From: Deltaproteobacteria bacterium RIFCSPLOWO2_02_FULL_57_26
GTDB taxonomy: Bacteria; Desulfobacterota; Binatia; UBA9968
Assembly: GCA_001798455.1 (NCBI GenBank)
Contig: MGSI01000028.1
Span: 1 to 8,401, forward strand
DNA: 8,401 nucleotides
Reading direction: 5' to 3'
The notes under the pieces were generated by a model. It was given only the letters and a program-made list of their open reading frames with translations. It ran no database searches and had not been told where the DNA came from. Shown here piece by piece: positions 7,467-8,401 of the stretch. How positions within the stretch are numbered: position 1 is the stretch's first letter; the number at the start of each line of letters is the position of its first letter. The translations under genes were made by a program, and so were the position numbers.

Positions 7467-7512
7467 TCAGTCCTCCTCGCGCGACGCCAAAGAAATTTAC
7501 CGAGAATTACGC

Positions 7513-7518
7513 TATAAT
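7513..7518 (+). promoter_or_regulatory. Sigma-70-type -10 box, probable leaderless start for the small protein gene
   Basis: A perfect TATAAT ends nine bases before ATG 7528. Transcription would start about 7525, leaving almost no untranslated leader, and no Shine-Dalgarno sequence precedes the ATG. A standard -35 at 17-base spacing would fall at 7490-7495, which reads AAGAAA and does not match. Either the -35 is weak or activator-dependent, or the promoter depends mainly on the -10 box. Confidence 0.55.
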
Positions 7519-7527
7519 ATAGTTGCT

Positions 7528-7737
7528 ATGGAAACGGCCGCCCCACGTAGAAGCCTCATCACCCGCGTTATCCGGAGCGGAGATCTACTGACCCGAGAAT
7601 CGCATTGGGACAAAGCCACGCCGGAGGAGCGAATTGAGGCGGTGTGGGAACTGACGCTTCTTTGCCTTGCTTGGCAATCGAACCAGGCCGATGAACCGCG
7701 ACTTCAGAGATCTAATAGCCGAATTCAACGCCCATAA
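7528..7737 (+). CDS. Small conserved hypothetical protein, partner of the downstream nucleotidyltransferase
   Basis: This is a 69-residue cytoplasmic protein with no membrane segment or signal. It has a basic N-terminus (PRRSLITRVIRS), a central SHWDKATPEERIEAVWELT (25-43) that looks like a turn into a helix, and a C-terminal EPRLQRSNSRIQR (56-68). I recall short proteins with this same order (W...TPEER...EL...RLQR) next to nucleotidyltransferase genes, where they may act as the antitoxin-like partner, but no name can be given. The ATG at 7528 is chosen because it follows the TATAAT box directly. Its last 47 bases overlap the next gene, in a different frame, which ties the two together in expression. 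Function otherwise unknown; a toxin-antitoxin-like role is an inference from arrangement only. Confidence 0.72.
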   Translation: METAAPRRSLITRVIRSGDLLTRESHWDKATPEERIEAVWELTLLCLAWQSNQADEPRLQRSNSRIQRP

Positions 7738-8140
7738 CGTTGAGTTCCTTGTGGTCGGCGCCCACGCTCTGGCTGCGCACGGGCATGTCCGCGCCACGGA
7801 AGACCTTGATGTCTGGGTGCGTCCGGACCCTGAGAACGCAAAGAGAGTCATCGAGGCCTTGCGGGCATTTGGCGCTCCCTTGCACGACCTGAGCGAAAAG
7901 GACCTTACGAACCCAGGCGTTGTCTTTCAGATCGGCGTGGCCCCCCTAAGGATCGATGTGCTCACCGCCATCGATGGAGTGGATTTCGCCGAGGCCTGGC
8001 CGGATCGGCTGATCACCAAGTTCGCCGATCAACCCATCGCCGTGTTGTCCAAGGAGCACTTGATCAAGAACAAGCGGGCTACTGGACGAACCCAGGACTT
8101 AGCCGATGTGGAAAGGTTACTGGGTAAAGGCAAAAAATAG
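7691..8140 (+). CDS. MNT/DUF6036-like nucleotidyltransferase
   Basis: This is a 149-residue protein with the minimal nucleotidyltransferase (pol beta) fold. N-terminal helix residues 1-16 are followed by VEFLVVGAHALAAHG (17-31), where VGAHAL replaces the usual GS or GG turn. Next comes the metal-binding pair in EDLDVWV (Asp38, Asp40) and a third acidic residue in LRIDVLT (Asp89). The C-terminal LIKNKRATGRTQDLADVERL (124-143) is a typical tail with the NK..GR..D motif. Members transfer AMP or other nucleotides to proteins or tRNA; several act as the antitoxin or toxin half of a pair with HEPN or other proteins. ATG 7691 gives the normal start; a TTG at 7667 would add eight residues. It overlaps the upstream gene by 47 bases and has only a weak AGG nearby, so translation probably depends on that gene. 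Confidence 0.9.
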   Translation: MNRDFRDLIAEFNAHNVEFLVVGAHALAAHGHVRATEDLDVWVRPDPENAKRVIEALRAFGAPLHDLSEKDLTNPGVVFQIGVAPLRIDVLTAIDGVDFAEAWPDRLITKFADQPIAVLSKEHLIKNKRATGRTQDLADVERLLGKGKK

Positions 8141-8151
8141 TCCCAATGGTC

Positions 8152-8167
8152 GGAAGGGGTCAAGTCC
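8152..8167 (+). repeat. Candidate transposase-flanking repeat motif containing GGGGTCAAGTC
   Basis: Bases 8157-8167 read GGTCAAGTCC, preceded by GGAAGG. The opposite strand reads GGACTTGACCCC, and the TGA stop of the transposase gene lies inside it. I recall close variants (GACTTGACCCC) as short interspersed sequences beside REP-type transposases in several bacterial groups, but only one copy is visible here, so calling it a repeat is an inference. Confidence 0.25.
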
Positions 8168-8401
8168 GCTCTTGGCTCTTCTGGAGCTCTTCCTCAATCT
8201 TCCGCGCCCTGCGAGTTATCCTTCTCTCCGCTCCCACTCTCGCCTTCATCCTGAAACAGGCTGAGCTCACCGATGAGATCTTCTCTAACCCCAGCACCCT
8301 ACCAATTTCGCTGTGCCTGTGGCCCCCAAGGTCCGACACAGATACATCGCCATGGACCGTGCCTCGTTCTCCTCCCCTCGCCGACTCCTCCTTAGCTCCT
8401 C
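8160..8401 (-). pseudogene. REP-associated tyrosine transposase (Y1/IS200-like), C-terminal fragment with frameshift
   Basis: On the minus strand, reading from 8401, one frame gives EELRRSRRGEENEARSMAMY then LCRTLG; after the G-run it must shift by one to read GHRHSEIGRVLGLEKISSVS and on to RARKIEEELQKSQERT, stopping at TGA 8162-8160. Joined, about 80 residues match the C-terminal DnaA-like helix-turn-helix tail of REP-associated transposases (the pattern is R..AMYLCR.LGG...EIGR.LGL..SSVS). These enzymes cut single-stranded DNA at palindromic repeats; the catalytic HUH and Tyr part would lie right of the window. A G-run of five (plus-strand C-run 8323-8327) would need six G to restore the frame, so this is either a decayed gene or an assembly error. 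It runs convergent to the nucleotidyltransferase gene, with 19 bases between them. Too short and broken to appear as a normal open frame. Confidence 0.7.

Larger units (their letters stand above)
7388..7527. other. Intergenic region between hydrolase gene and nucleotidyltransferase module
   Basis: This 140-base gap separates the catabolic run from the next module. It holds a possible weak hairpin (7433-7466) and a TATAAT box near its right end, both listed separately. No open frame, tRNA or repeat was recognised in it. The last 40 bases are AT-rich compared with the rest. Confidence 0.6.

Noticed and set aside
7490..7501. TTTACC (7496-7501) as a -35 box for the TATAAT
   Set aside because: Spacing to the -10 is only 11 bases, too short for a sigma-70 promoter.
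1..8401. CRISPR arrays, tRNA or rRNA genes and phage attachment sites
   Set aside because: No regularly spaced direct repeats and no recognisable RNA-gene sequence were seen on either strand.

Overview
The window is a bacterial chromosome fragment, fairly GC-rich, with genes tightly packed on the plus strand. It holds a run of six catabolism-type genes, then a small two-gene nucleotidyltransferase module, then the tail of a transposase gene on the minus strand at the right edge. No rRNA, tRNA or CRISPR array was seen. The gene types (hydantoinase B / acetone carboxylase-like protein, NMT1-like binding protein without its transporter, thiolase-like protein paired with a DUF35 zinc-ribbon protein, CocE/NonD hydrolase, and a REP-associated transposase) are common in uncultured soil, sediment and groundwater bacteria such as Rokubacteria, Tectomicrobia, Binatota and relatives. 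That placement is inferred from repertoire only and is weak.

Bases 1-7387 look like one transcription unit or a few closely spaced ones. In order they encode: the C-terminal part of a hydantoinase B protein fused to an acetone-carboxylase gamma-like domain (left end outside the window); an ornithine cyclodeaminase/mu-crystallin family oxidoreductase; a secreted NMT1/SsuA-type substrate-binding protein; a thiolase-fold protein that lacks the usual Cys and His; its DUF35 partner, starting one base after the thiolase stop; and a CocE/NonD (S15 peptidase-like) alpha/beta hydrolase. A plausible reading is a pathway that captures a small organic substrate outside the membrane, hydrolyses an ester or amide, and does ATP-dependent carboxylation or ring chemistry, NAD(P)-dependent imine or keto chemistry, and C-C bond cleavage or formation on a CoA ester. 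The substrate cannot be named from sequence, and a hydantoinase A partner would be expected just left of the window.

Bases 7388-7527 are non-coding and end in a clear TATAAT -10 box placed so close to the next ATG that the transcript is probably leaderless. Bases 7528-8140 carry a 69-residue protein overlapping by 47 bases a 149-residue MNT/DUF6036-like nucleotidyltransferase, an arrangement resembling toxin-antitoxin-like pairs.

Bases 8160-8401 on the minus strand encode the C-terminal DNA-binding tail of a REP-associated tyrosine transposase. Its frame is broken by what looks like one missing G in a run of five. The gene was found by reading the reverse complement in two frames and joining them.
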